Of a DNA stretch of 64,000 bases, positions 26,325 through 34,583 are shown piece by piece. Positions within the stretch are counted from its first letter, which is position 1. The number at the start of each line of letters is the position of its first letter. Location of the stretch: assembly GCF_000378145.1 (NCBI RefSeq), contig NZ_KB899285.1:1-64000 (forward strand). The letters are read 5' to 3'. The notes under the pieces are model-generated. The model searched no databases and was not told where the DNA came from. It worked only from the letters and a program-made list of their open reading frames with translations. This DNA is from Saccharibacillus kuerlensis DSM 22868. GTDB taxonomy: Bacteria > Bacillota > Bacilli > Paenibacillales > Paenibacillaceae. The position numbers were made by a program, and so were the translations under genes.

Positions 26325-26370
26325 AGGATTGGCCATAACGCATAAAAGCGTTTTGGCTAATCCTTTTTTT
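26325..26370 (+). terminator. Terminator after the Asp-box lipoprotein gene
   Basis: The stem AGGATTGGCC-ATAACGC/GCGTT-TTGGCTAATCCT has a few mismatches and is followed by seven T. Confidence 0.75.
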
Positions 26371-26470
26371 GTGAAATCTGTTAACTTGTTGGTCTGAATG
26401 ACCGATAAAAATAGCACGGTCTGCTTTTTCTGCGGCAGGGACGAACTACATTCGCTCAAGGAGGATTTCA

Positions 26471-27934
26471 ATGAAAAAGATTTCTTCGGTTATCCTGTCT
26501 CTCTCGCTTACATTAGGGTTGCTTCCGGCGACCGTTTCGGCGGAGCCATTTTCGGCCCAGGAACGGGTCATTGTCATGTTCAAAGATAAAGCGGACAAAT
26601 CACTGGTCGGCAAAGCGAACGGTCGAATCAATCGCGAGTTTCAACATATCCCTGCGCTCGCTGTCAGTCTGCCCGCAGCAGCTGTAAAAGGACTGGCACA
26701 TAACCCGAATGTTCAGTCGATTGAGATTGACCAGCCGGTGAAAACCGAGCAGCAGAATCAGGATTGGGGGATTCAGAAAACGAACGCTCCCTCGGCCTGG
26801 GCTTCCGGTTATACGGGAAAAGGAGTCAAAGTAGCAGTGGTCGACACGGGGATTGCTGCCCATGAAGACCTGGCAATTGCCGGGGGTGCTTCGTTTGTCT
26901 CATATACAACCTCGTATGGAGACGACAACGGACACGGTACCCATGTTGCAGGCATTATTGGAGCGCTCAACAATGGAATCGGAACAGTAGGCATTGCGCC
27001 GGATGCCAGTCTGTATGCTATCAAGGCACTTGATCAAGGCGGAAGCGGCTACCTCTCGGATATCGTAGCCGGCATTGATTGGTCGATCACGAACAAGATG
27101 AACATCGTCAATCTGAGTCTTGGTACGACCGGAGATTCCTCCGCTCTCAAGCAGGTCGTGGACAAGGCTTATGCTCAAGACATTCTTGTTGTCGCTGCGG
27201 CTGGTAACAATGGAACAGCAGACGGTTCGGGCGATATTGTCAATTACCCGGCCCGTTACGATTCTGCAATCGCGGTTGCAGCGATCGATTCGGCTAATCA
27301 ACGTGCGTCGTTCTCCGCAACAGGCGCCCAAGTTGAAGTTGCGGCTCCAGGTGTTAACGTACTCAGTACTTACCTTGGCAATCAGTACGTGTCGATGAAT
27401 GGAACTTCCATGGCAACGCCTTATGCAGCCGGTAATCTTGCCCTGCTTAAGCAGGCCAATCCGACGTCGACCAATATCGAGCTGCGCGCAAAGCTGACTG
27501 GCAGTGCAATCGATCTGGGAGCTCCGGGCCGCGATGCCTGGTACGGCCACGGACTGATCCAAGCACCGCAGGCGGCTGCTCCGGCTCCTGCACCGACTGA
27601 ACCGGCACCAACCCAGCCTGCTCCGACTCCGGCAACTGCGACAACGGTAACGACAAGCAAGACTGCATATAGAGTGGGAGAAACTGTTGTGATGAGCGTG
27701 AACGTTAAGAACTCGTCAGGCTCGCCTCTTCAAGGAGCAGCCGTTGCGCTGACGCTGACTGATCCTCTTGGAAGAGTGTCGTCGGGCAAAGCAGTAACAG
27801 GGTCAAACGGTACTGTAGCATTCAATTTTTCGACAACCATAATCAGTGTCAAGGGAACTTACCGCGTGAAAGCCGATGTATCCCTGAGCGGTTACAGCAG
27901 CAGCACGGCTTCGACATCGTTCCAACTGAATTGA
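26471..27934 (+). CDS. Secreted subtilisin-type serine protease (S8)
   Basis: A protein of 487 residues. Signal peptide about 1-24, then an I9 inhibitor propeptide (ERVIVMFKDK...VQSIEIDQP, to about 90). The catalytic triad is Asp125 (VVDTG), His155 (GHGTHVAG) and Ser313 (NGTSMATP). A Pro/Ala/Thr linker (about 370-395) leads to a C-terminal Ig-like/CARDB-type domain of about 95 residues, which most subtilisins lack. AAGGAGG precedes the ATG. It is released outside the cell to digest proteins. Confidence 0.95.
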   Translation: MKKISSVILSLSLTLGLLPATVSAEPFSAQERVIVMFKDKADKSLVGKANGRINREFQHIPALAVSLPAAAVKGLAHNPNVQSIEIDQPVKTEQQNQDWGIQKTNAPSAWASGYTGKGVKVAVVDTGIAAHEDLAIAGGASFVSYTTSYGDDNGHGTHVAGIIGALNNGIGTVGIAPDASLYAIKALDQGGSGYLSDIVAGIDWSITNKMNIVNLSLGTTGDSSALKQVVDKAYAQDILVVAAAGNNGTADGSGDIVNYPARYDSAIAVAAIDSANQRASFSATGAQVEVAAPGVNVLSTYLGNQYVSMNGTSMATPYAAGNLALLKQANPTSTNIELRAKLTGSAIDLGAPGRDAWYGHGLIQAPQAAAPAPAPTEPAPTQPAPTPATATTVTTSKTAYRVGETVVMSVNVKNSSGSPLQGAAVALTLTDPLGRVSSGKAVTGSNGTVAFNFSTTIISVKGTYRVKADVSLSGYSSSTASTSFQLN

Positions 27935-27977
27935 TTTTTTGAAAAGTGCTTATCGATTTCATATTTATGTCAAAATG

Positions 27978-28015
27978 GCCGGACGTTCTGCGACAGCAGA
28001 GCGTCCGTTTTTTTT
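27978..28015 (+). terminator. Terminator after the subtilisin gene
   Basis: The stem CGGACGTTCTG/CAGAGCGTCCG (one mismatch) is followed by a T-run of eight. Confidence 0.8.
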
Positions 28016-28016
28016 G

Positions 28017-28091
28017 AAGACAGATCCTATGAAGACAGATCTTATAAAAACAGACCCTATAAAAACAGACCCTATGAGGACAGCTCCTATA
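28017..28091. repeat. 15-base tandem repeat
   Basis: About five imperfect copies of ACAGACCCTATRAAA-like units stand directly after the terminator. An open frame that crosses terminator and repeat (27939-28307) has no ribosome site and is not taken as a gene. Confidence 0.8.
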
Positions 28092-28203
28092 TCCTTGAAG
28101 TTTGTGGTCTGCCTTAATATCGGATTTTCTGTCCGGCGCGGACCGTGTTCTTTTTCGCTTTCCTGTGGTAAACTAAATCAAATTTGGTTCCGGGAGGTTG
28201 AAT

Positions 28204-28827
28204 ATGGAGCATTTTTTCCTGTTTATGTTCATGTCATTTATGTTGATTCTGCTGCCGGGTCCCGATACAGGCTTGGCGACCCAGAACACTATTCTGTATG
28301 GACGTAAAGGTGGCGTACAAACGGTATTGGGCAGTGCGGGAGGTACGCTTATCCATACACTTGCGGCAGTAGTCGGCTTGTCGGCACTGATCGTAAAGTC
28401 GGCGCTGCTGTTTTCGATCTTTAAATATGCGGGTGCGCTGTATCTGATCTATCTTGGCGTAACCTCGCTGCTGGCTCTGCGCAAAGCGAAGAGCAGCCCG
28501 GCGGAGACGCTCAAAAATCGTCATCAGAGCCGTTCACCGCTGCTTCAGGGAATGCTGACAAATACGCTGAACCCCAAAGTCGCCGTGTTTTTCCTGACGT
28601 TTCTGCCGCAGTTTCTCGCCGCCGATGCGGAGCCGCTGCTGCCGTTTCTGCTGATGGGGCTGACGTACACGATTATGACTGTATTGTGGATGGTGTTCTA
28701 CGTCTGCCTGCTGGACCGAATCGGTGCCTGGCTGAAGCGTCCGTCGGTTCAAAATGCGATGCAGGGCGTAACCGGATTCGTGCTGCTTGGCTTCGGTGTG
28801 AAGCTGGCGCTGGAGCGCCGTCCTTAA
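28204..28827 (+). CDS. LysE/RhtB family amino-acid exporter
   Basis: A protein of 207 residues with about six membrane helices. The LysE motif LLPGPDTGLATQNTILYGRKGGVQT near the N-terminus and GMLTNTLNPKVAVFFLTFLPQF in the middle are characteristic. It likely exports an amino acid or homoserine lactone-like compound. GGGAGG favours the ATG at 28204; a TTG six bases earlier is in frame but too close. Confidence 0.92.
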   Translation: MEHFFLFMFMSFMLILLPGPDTGLATQNTILYGRKGGVQTVLGSAGGTLIHTLAAVVGLSALIVKSALLFSIFKYAGALYLIYLGVTSLLALRKAKSSPAETLKNRHQSRSPLLQGMLTNTLNPKVAVFFLTFLPQFLAADAEPLLPFLLMGLTYTIMTVLWMVFYVCLLDRIGAWLKRPSVQNAMQGVTGFVLLGFGVKLALERRP

Positions 28828-28880
28828 GGTGTGAATCTATATTCTCTGGGATTTGGATCTTAAATTCTTGAATCCCTGAG

Positions 28881-28935
28881 TTTCTAAGTTCTTAGGTTCT
28901 TAAGTTCTTAAGTTCTTAAGTTCTTAAGTTCCTAA
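28881..28935. repeat. 9-base minisatellite (TTCTTAAGT)n
   Basis: About six copies, first and last imperfect. Weaker TTCTAAGTTC echoes continue to 28964. Non-coding. Confidence 0.85.
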
Positions 28936-28990
28936 ATCCTCGAATCTCTGCATTTCTAAGTTCCTGTCCTCCGCGTCCTGCTCAACTTTC

Positions 28991-29263
28991 TAACGAATCC
29001 GTATATCGCTATTTGCTCGTTTTTGGCTTTTTTAAGAATCTAACGAATCCTCACATCCCTATTCACCGCAATTAGGGCGATTTAAGGCTAAATTAGCTTA
29101 AATAGCGTGACTACGATTCGTTAGAATGCGCAAAGGCCGTCTGGAGAGCCAAATAGCGTGACTACGATTCGTTAGAACATGTATGTGTATGTGTAGTCGT
29201 CCATAGGCGAATAGAACACGCATAAGCCGTTCAGAGAGCCAGTAGCGTGATAACGATTCGTTG
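28991..29263. repeat. Interspersed repeat array B: two forward and three inverted units
   Basis: Forward units begin TAACGAATCC at 28991 and 29041 (50 bases apart). Inverted units AATAGCGTGACTACGATTCG-TTA occur at 29101-29123 and 29152-29174 (identical to each other), and a diverged one at 29241-29263. It is the same family and layout as array A (15771-15952). It fills most of the 545-base gap between the LysE and deacetylase genes. Confidence 0.85.
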
Positions 29264-29296
29264 ATTCGCCACGCTGTGGAGACTTTTCTGGCAACT

Positions 29297-29329
29297 CAAG
29301 GTACGGGGATGCTCCCCATACCTTTTTTG
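29297..29329. terminator. Hairpin with T-run in the LysE-deacetylase gap
   Basis: GGTACGGGGA pairs with TCCCCATACC (one mismatch), with AAGG before and TTTTTT after. It would stop rightward transcription. Confidence 0.6.
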
Positions 29330-29372
29330 TGTTTCTCTGAGATTCGTCCGCTTGTCCATTCGTTCGTCCGTA

Positions 29373-30182
29373 CTAAGCGTCCAGCCGCTTTGTCTCCCCG
29401 CCTAGGATCTCCACCGCCGTATCGTTTACGGTTACCCAGACAGATATCGCAGATGGATTGCGCACCAGCGTACCACCGACGGAAAACTCCAGTCTGTGCA
29501 GCGCATCCAGATAGTCCGCAATTTCGATGTTGGTCGCATACCAGATCTCTTCACGGCCCGATATCTTGCTGCAAAAATCTTCAATCTCCTGCCAATTGTT
29601 ATCGTTGTCGAATTCATAGCTGTGTCCCCAGACGTATAGTAGAGAGAGATTGACACGATGGGCAGGGAAATCGAGTTGAAGAAACTTTTCTCCGTATTCG
29701 GTCATCTGCTTGTGGTGGCAGGTCGGATGCCAGGTTAGAAGCTGCGACGGAATTGCGAATTCACCGGTCGAACGAACGGTGCGGCAGTAGCGGATACCGA
29801 GCGAGCCCAGCATTCCGGTTACTTCGTCATTATATGCACCGTACGGATAAGACATGCCGCGTACCGGATATCCGGCCAATTCTTCCAGAGCACCTCGATC
29901 GTCCATCACTTCCATGATCAGTCGTTCGCGGGGAACCCGTTCCAGGAAAGGGTGACTGACCGTATGCGCCGAAATCTCATGACCCGCATACAGAGAAGCG
30001 ACTTCTTCATATTTCACATATCCAGGCTCGTCGAATTTGCCGGAATTTAGATGGAATGTTGCTTTGAGACCGTGGCGGTTAAACAGCTCGACAAGACGTC
30101 GGTCTTGTGTCCGTCCGTCATCGTAACTGAACGTCAGTGCCTTGTGGCGTCCGCCAGGAAAAAGGTTTAACAAAATGTTCAT
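29373..30182 (-). CDS. Polysaccharide deacetylase, CE4/NodB family
   Basis: A protein of 269 residues. The NodB motif 1 is FSYDDGR (residues 18-24), and the metal-binding HxxxH motif is SAHTVSHPFLE; GMSYPYGAYND is motif 3. It removes acetyl groups from a sugar polymer (xylan, chitin or peptidoglycan). No signal peptide is seen, so the enzyme may be cytoplasmic or exported in another way. GGAGGAGAA before the ATG at 30182 decides the start. A cre-like site lies about 70 bases upstream. Confidence 0.88.
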   Translation of the reverse strand: MNILLNLFPGGRHKALTFSYDDGRTQDRRLVELFNRHGLKATFHLNSGKFDEPGYVKYEEVASLYAGHEISAHTVSHPFLERVPRERLIMEVMDDRGALEELAGYPVRGMSYPYGAYNDEVTGMLGSLGIRYCRTVRSTGEFAIPSQLLTWHPTCHHKQMTEYGEKFLQLDFPAHRVNLSLLYVWGHSYEFDNDNNWQEIEDFCSKISGREEIWYATNIEIADYLDALHRLEFSVGGTLVRNPSAISVWVTVNDTAVEILGGETKRLDA

Positions 30183-30251
30183 GATTCTCCTCCTTGCGTA
30201 GATAATCGTGACGATCATCCCGCTTGTATGTATTTTTGCTTTTTCAGGAAT

Positions 30252-30265
30252 AGAATACGCTTACA
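30252..30265 (-). promoter_or_regulatory. Weak cre-like site upstream of the deacetylase
   Basis: AGAATACGCTTACA matches the cre pattern with two mismatches. Confidence 0.25.
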
Positions 30266-30438
30266 TAAGTAGGGGGTCAACGTCAAGCTGTACGAATAAA
30301 ATGTCTTTTTTCACAAAAAAACAGTGTGGAATCTCACATTTTGCTTCCGAGCGGGTACAATAGCAGTAAGAAGAAGACGGCGAGCCGGTGTTTGCCTGCC
30401 TGCTGCCGCTTCAATCTGTTGAACGGGAGGGATTACCA

Positions 30439-31017
30439 ATGTGGAGACTGTTCTTCGGTCCGAAGCAGAAGAAGCGGCCAAAAGTTCATATGCCGACCCA
30501 GGAAGAAGTTGAAGAGATGTGGTATCGCTATTTTTACGAAACGCATCCTCGACTTGAATTGAAAGAATGGGCGCGACGGATGCATATATTTCGCTTCTGC
30601 CGGGCCAATGCTGATCAGACGGGCGACCGAGACCGGCTGATGGCTGCATTCCGCTTCTCCTCAAGCGAAGAGCTGGAGAACCTGTGCGCAGAGCTCGGTA
30701 TTGCGCTTGAGTCGCTTCCGGAGACGGACGCTGCAAGCGCGGCGGCCGACCGGTTCCGTATTCCGGATTATCCGAATTTGCGCCAGCCGGGCCATCTTCG
30801 TTTGTTCGGTCTGCCCGCGCATGTTTGGGTTCGGCGGGAGCGCCTGATTATCACAATCTCCGATGCCGACAAGCCGTTTGACGTGACCCCTCGTACAGTC
30901 AAAGCGGTAGAGAAAATCGAAACCAAGCTAGGCAACTTGACCGATCGGATCGTCGATCCTCCGTTGAACGACAAGCACTGTTTATGTCCGAAGTTTTATC
31001 CCGAATATTTTTCTTGA
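30439..31017 (+). CDS. Conserved-looking protein of unknown function
   Basis: A protein of 192 residues, charged, with no membrane segment or signal peptide. The N-terminal half is rich in Glu, Arg and Trp; the C-terminal half (LFGLPAHVWVRRERLIITISDADKPFDVTPRTVKAVEKIE) looks globular. I do not recognise a family. GGGAGG before the ATG at 30439 supports the start; the frame is open to 30388. It has good codon usage and a ribosome site, so it is a real gene. Confidence 0.6.
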   Translation: MWRLFFGPKQKKRPKVHMPTQEEVEEMWYRYFYETHPRLELKEWARRMHIFRFCRANADQTGDRDRLMAAFRFSSSEELENLCAELGIALESLPETDAASAAADRFRIPDYPNLRQPGHLRLFGLPAHVWVRRERLIITISDADKPFDVTPRTVKAVEKIETKLGNLTDRIVDPPLNDKHCLCPKFYPEYFS

Positions 31018-31126
31018 TATTAAAATAATCGCCTATTGCAGCTCCATAGCCTTTTGTAAGCTCCTATTGCGTGGTAAAATACATCAGTTCGTTCACACAG
31101 GCAACCAAGCACTAGGGGGAAAAAGA

Positions 31127-31999
31127 ATGACGCTTGCACCACGTATTTACGCCACGATTCAGCATTTGTTTATGAAAGGCATTATTGATACCGTTGAACT
31201 CCGGGAGAAGCCCGGTCATGAAGAAGAAGGCAAACGAACCTATCTGCTGACAGCGGATGGAAAGCCGAAATATACGCTGCGTATGGATACACCCGAAAAT
31301 ATTGCGATGTCCGAACAGCTGTGCAAAGCCTACCCGGACAGTCCACTGCTGCCGAAGATTTTGTACGCCGATCCGGTCAAGGGTTACATGGTCCAGCCAT
31401 ATGTTGAGGGCACAACCGGAAGCGACACTGCCAATCGGGAGTCGAAAGGGGGGTGGCTGCCGATGCTCGTAACCGAACTGCTGAACCGCTATGAAGAAGA
31501 TGAAGCGGGAGGCAAATGGGGCAGATTGACCGAACCGTGCTCGTCCTGGAGCGAATTCAACGAGCGGGAACTGTCCAAAGCAAGAGAGAATCTGAACGGA
31601 CTGCAGGTCGCCGAAGACTGCGTGCGAGTGGCGCTGCTGCTGGAGCCGCTTGCGGAAGCCGGAGGGAAATACCTGCTGCACGGAAATATGGACGCCGATG
31701 CATTCATTTTCCGCGATAAAGAACTGACTGGGGTGCTCGACCCGAAACCAACTGCGGGACCGGTACTATATGATCTGGTGCAGGCTTTCTGTTCGACACC
31801 CGATGATCTGTCGCTGGAAGTGCTGTTCGAAGCCTATTCGGCGCTTGACGTCCAAACGGCGGATCAGGAGCGGCTTGTAGAGGAAGCGCTGCTGCGGCTG
31901 TACTGCCGGATCGGCGTCTGCGCAGCGGAGTCACGCAGTGAATTGGACGAGTACTTGGCGGCATGGCAGTTCTGGCGGATGCTGCTGCCGGAAGCTTAA
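31127..31999 (+). CDS. APH-fold phosphotransferase-like protein with degenerate active site
   Basis: A protein of 290 residues. It resembles the aminoglycoside/choline phosphotransferase fold: a nucleotide-lobe Lys region (KPKYTLRMD), then the Brenner-type loop YLLHGNMDADAFIF and GVLDPKPTAGPVLYDLVQAF. In active enzymes these read HGDxxxxN and DxxxxxxGxxxYDLA. Here the catalytic Asp is Asn and the Mg-binding Asn is replaced, while the second Asp is kept. It may be a pseudokinase or have another role. AGGGGGA precedes the ATG at 31127. Confidence 0.65.
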   Translation: MTLAPRIYATIQHLFMKGIIDTVELREKPGHEEEGKRTYLLTADGKPKYTLRMDTPENIAMSEQLCKAYPDSPLLPKILYADPVKGYMVQPYVEGTTGSDTANRESKGGWLPMLVTELLNRYEEDEAGGKWGRLTEPCSSWSEFNERELSKARENLNGLQVAEDCVRVALLLEPLAEAGGKYLLHGNMDADAFIFRDKELTGVLDPKPTAGPVLYDLVQAFCSTPDDLSLEVLFEAYSALDVQTADQERLVEEALLRLYCRIGVCAAESRSELDEYLAAWQFWRMLLPEA

Positions 32000-32092
32000 G
32001 CTTCAATTTTACAGACCACCGAAGATTTACGTGTATGGAAACAGCTTGGAAACAGTATAAAGACAATAAAAGAAAGCATAAAGACAGTGAGA

Positions 32093-32126
32093 GAAAGCGT
32101 GGACCGCAAAACGGCCCGCGCTTTTT
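32093..32126 (+). terminator. Terminator after the APH-like gene
   Basis: The stem AAAGCGTGG-CCG/CGG-CCCGCGCTTT (one bulge, one wobble) is followed by T. Confidence 0.65.
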
Positions 32127-32246
32127 TGTGTTGACAGTTGTGTATTTCAACTTTATTATCTAATTTAATAAACACCTAATTAGTTATCCGTTAAATTATA
32201 TACGGGAAGGATGAGCTCTCCTTGCCGGTGCAGAGGAGAAGATAAG

Positions 32247-32636
32247 ATGCAAGAATATACAGAAACATACACGAACCCGGACAATGAACAAGCCAACTCA
32301 GACAGTAAACAATCCAACCCAGATAGTAAACAAGCGGAGAAGCAGCGCAAACTTCGCGATTCAGTAGTACGAAATTTTTTGGACAAAGAAGGCCGGTTAA
32401 CAAGCATCCCTGCCCAGCTGAAGAAAAAATTGATCATACTGGAGCATCTGGCCGAGAAGCTGGAGCCAGAGCGTGTATACGAAGAAGCGGAGATCAATGC
32501 GTTTATCCGGTTGTATCATGAGGACTATGCGACGATTCGGCGGGAGTTTATCGTGCAGGGTTTTATGGCGCGGGAGAATGAACGATACATCCGCACTCCT
32601 CGAACAGCAGCGCGCCGTTGGGAAGAGTTGTCGTAG
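32247..32636 (+). CDS. DUF2087 protein, stand-alone
   Basis: A protein of 129 residues. After a polar N-terminus (Asn/Gln/Lys-rich, about 1-35), the region KEGRLTSIPAQLKKKLIILEHLAEKLEPERVYEEAEINAFIRLYHEDYATIRREFI is the DUF2087 domain, which is often fused to HTH domains. It is very close to the C-terminal domain of the ArsR-like protein at 33461-34075. GAGGAGA precedes the ATG at 32247. Its job is unknown; a DNA or protein contact role is possible. Confidence 0.8.
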   Translation: MQEYTETYTNPDNEQANSDSKQSNPDSKQAEKQRKLRDSVVRNFLDKEGRLTSIPAQLKKKLIILEHLAEKLEPERVYEEAEINAFIRLYHEDYATIRREFIVQGFMARENERYIRTPRTAARRWEELS

Positions 32637-32727
32637 AAGGGAGCATCTGCATCAGAGTTAGACTAGACTAAACTGGACAGCACACAATTCGACCGATATC
32701 TGATACAAATTTGGAGGAAGGATGCAG

Positions 32728-33354
32728 ATGAGCATTACATTCTGGCTGGTCCGACATGGACTGAAGGAGAGCAAGATTGGAGATGTCTCGCTGACCGGAG
32801 AAGGAATATTTCAGGCACGTTCGACCGCTTATGCACTTAGCAAACGCAAAATTAAGGCAGTCGTCTCAAGTCCGCTGCGCCGAACGCAAGAAACGGCAGC
32901 CTTCCTGGCGCATACAGGAGGACTTGAAGTCGTAGAAGACACAAGATTGCGAGAAAGAGCAAATTGGGGCGATCTGTCGGAGCAGACATTCGAAGAGTTT
33001 GTCGCTGTCTGGGATCGGTGCACGTGGGAACCAGATTATACGCCTCCTTCGGGTGGAGATTCAGTCCGAATAGCCGCGATGCGTCTGGACTCAGCTCTTC
33101 GCGATTGGGCCGACCGTTGTGAACAGGGCAGTGAAATTGTTTTTGTCACACATGGTGGTCTGATCACTGATTTTTTGGTGTGTACATTCGAAGAAGAGAA
33201 ATTGAATGCTGTATGCCCGGATTTTGTCGCCCTGCAGAACGGATTGATTCCCGAATGCTCGATTACGGAGCTGATTGTCGAGGGAGACGGGAGTTTCCGC
33301 CTAGGTCTTTTCGCAGATGTATGCCATCTTGCGCCGCGGTCTAATAACAAGTAA
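32728..33354 (+). CDS. Histidine phosphatase (phosphoglycerate mutase-like)
   Basis: A protein of 208 residues. The catalytic motif LVRHGLKES (RHG), SSPLRRTQETA, and a late THGG with the second His define the branch 1 histidine phosphatase fold. The substrate is unknown. GGAGG suits the ATG at 32728 better than the one at 32722, which is too near. It lies between two DUF2087 genes. Confidence 0.85.
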   Translation: MSITFWLVRHGLKESKIGDVSLTGEGIFQARSTAYALSKRKIKAVVSSPLRRTQETAAFLAHTGGLEVVEDTRLRERANWGDLSEQTFEEFVAVWDRCTWEPDYTPPSGGDSVRIAAMRLDSALRDWADRCEQGSEIVFVTHGGLITDFLVCTFEEEKLNAVCPDFVALQNGLIPECSITELIVEGDGSFRLGLFADVCHLAPRSNNK

Positions 33355-33460
33355 TAGCAAAACATAATAATAGCAGTCAAGAAGCGAGCTTGCTTCCTTC
33401 GCCGGATTCATGCTCTAATTGGGAAAGAAACGGAATCCACCCGAGAGGAGTTCGGTTGGC

Positions 33461-34075
33461 ATGCAATTGGAGAAACTGGTCGCCTACCACAAGGCACTGG
33501 CCGACCCGACGCGCATTCGGATGCTGATCCTGCTCAGCGAAGGCGAATTGAACGGACAGTCGCTGGCGAAGCGGCTGAGCGTGACGCCCGCGACGATTAC
33601 GCATCATGCGTCAAAACTTCGGGCCGCGAGCCTGATCCGAGAGCGGCGGGATAAAAATACGATTTATTTTTCGCTCGACGACTATTTTATTCGCAGCAGC
33701 GGTACGGCAACAGCCGAACTGATCTACCGGCGCGCCGCGGAAGTCGATACAGCGGAAGTCGAGCCGTCGGTGCTGGAGCAGCGGGCCAAGACGAAAGCGG
33801 CTGTGCTCAAAAGCTTTTTTACGGCGGACGGTCGGTTGAAAAGCATCCCGGTGCAGCTCAAGAAAAAGCTAATTGTTCTCGAAGAGATGATCAAGCAGCT
33901 TGAGGCGGGACGCAAGTACGAGGAAAAAGAAATCAATGATTTCATTAAGACGTTCCACGATGATTTCGCAACACTGCGGCGGGAATTTATTATGCATCAG
34001 TATATGTTCCGTGAAAATGAGATCTATGAGCTGAATCCGTCAGAGCTATGGGAACGCTGGGAGACTTTAAAGTAA
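33461..34075 (+). CDS. ArsR-type regulator fused to a DUF2087 domain
   Basis: A protein of 204 residues. The N-terminal 90 residues form a winged helix (LADPTRIRMLILLSEGELNGQSLAKRLSVTPATITHHASKLRAASLI). The C-terminal part (FFTADGRLKSIPVQLKKKLIVLEEMIKQLEAGRKYEEKEINDFIKTFHDDFATLRREFI) is DUF2087. GAGGAG precedes the ATG at 33461. Its own operon partner may be the phosphatase upstream (106 bases). The ligand is unknown, and no Cys metal-site motif was seen. Confidence 0.88.
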   Translation: MQLEKLVAYHKALADPTRIRMLILLSEGELNGQSLAKRLSVTPATITHHASKLRAASLIRERRDKNTIYFSLDDYFIRSSGTATAELIYRRAAEVDTAEVEPSVLEQRAKTKAAVLKSFFTADGRLKSIPVQLKKKLIVLEEMIKQLEAGRKYEEKEINDFIKTFHDDFATLRREFIMHQYMFRENEIYELNPSELWERWETLK

Positions 34076-34077
34076 AT

Positions 34078-34116
34078 GAAAAGAAGCGGCCGGGAGTTTT
34101 CCCGACTGCTTCTTTT
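34078..34116. terminator. Terminator, left copy flanking the toxin-antitoxin module
   Basis: The stem AAAAGAAGC..CGGGAG / CTCCCG..GCTTCTTTT carries a T-run. The same 39 bases, with one loop change, recur at 34829-34867. Confidence 0.85.
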
Positions 34117-34149
34117 CATATAGTGCATACACAGTGTAAATAAATTATT

Positions 34150-34184
34150 TTGCGCAATGATAGCGTATATGCTATCATTTTGAT
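34150..34184 (+). promoter_or_regulatory. Promoter and operator of the toxin-antitoxin module, leaderless for the toxin
   Basis: TTGCGC (34150-34155) and TATCAT (34173-34178) are 17 bases apart. AATGATAGC and GCTATCATT (34156-34179) form an inverted repeat with a 6-base centre that covers the spacer and -10, a likely operator for the antitoxin. Transcription should begin at about 34185, the A of the toxin ATG, and no Shine-Dalgarno site precedes that ATG. Confidence 0.6.
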
Positions 34185-34583
34185 ATGAAGAAACGGATTG
34201 AGTTTGACTATATTCGTAACAAGGACGGTTCAAGCGAGTTTGAAGACTTTCTTGATTCTATTCCGGAAAAAGATCAAGCTAAGTTGTTAGCGGTAATCAA
34301 AAACACGGAAGAACAAGGACTTTCGATTGCGATAAAAATGAAATGGGTTAAGAAACTGGATGAAGATTTGTATGAATTACGATCCAAAGTGGGAAGTAAC
34401 ATTCAAAGAGCTATTTATTTTCAAAAAGTAGGCAGTCAGTATATGATTACGCACGGATTTACGAAAAAATCTCAAAAGACACCGCCTACTGAAATCGAAC
34501 ACGCCAAAAATTTAAGAGAACGTTATAAGGAGGAACAGCATGAGTATGATCGACAAATTGATCGAACAGAAAAAAAAGAATAA
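34185..34583 (+). CDS. HigB/RelE-like toxin (Gp49-like, DUF891)
   Basis: A protein of 132 residues. The segments RIEFDYIRNKDGSSEFEDFLDSIPEKDQAKLLAVIK, VKKLDEDLYELRSKVGSNIQRAIYF and MITHGFTKKSQKTPPTEIEHAKNLRERY are those of phage-Gp49/HigB proteins. It should be a ribosome-dependent or free mRNA interferase. No ribosome site precedes the ATG; the mRNA is probably leaderless. It overlaps the antitoxin gene by 44 bases. Base composition is much more AT-rich than its neighbours, so transfer is likely. Confidence 0.88.
   Translation: MKKRIEFDYIRNKDGSSEFEDFLDSIPEKDQAKLLAVIKNTEEQGLSIAIKMKWVKKLDEDLYELRSKVGSNIQRAIYFQKVGSQYMITHGFTKKSQKTPPTEIEHAKNLRERYKEEQHEYDRQIDRTEKKE

Noticed and set aside
27939-28307. 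Open frame of 122 codons with a KTDPM-like repeat
   Set aside because: The frame crosses a terminator and a 15-base tandem repeat, lacks a ribosome site and overlaps lysE in another frame. The repeat stays open only because its unit is a multiple of three.
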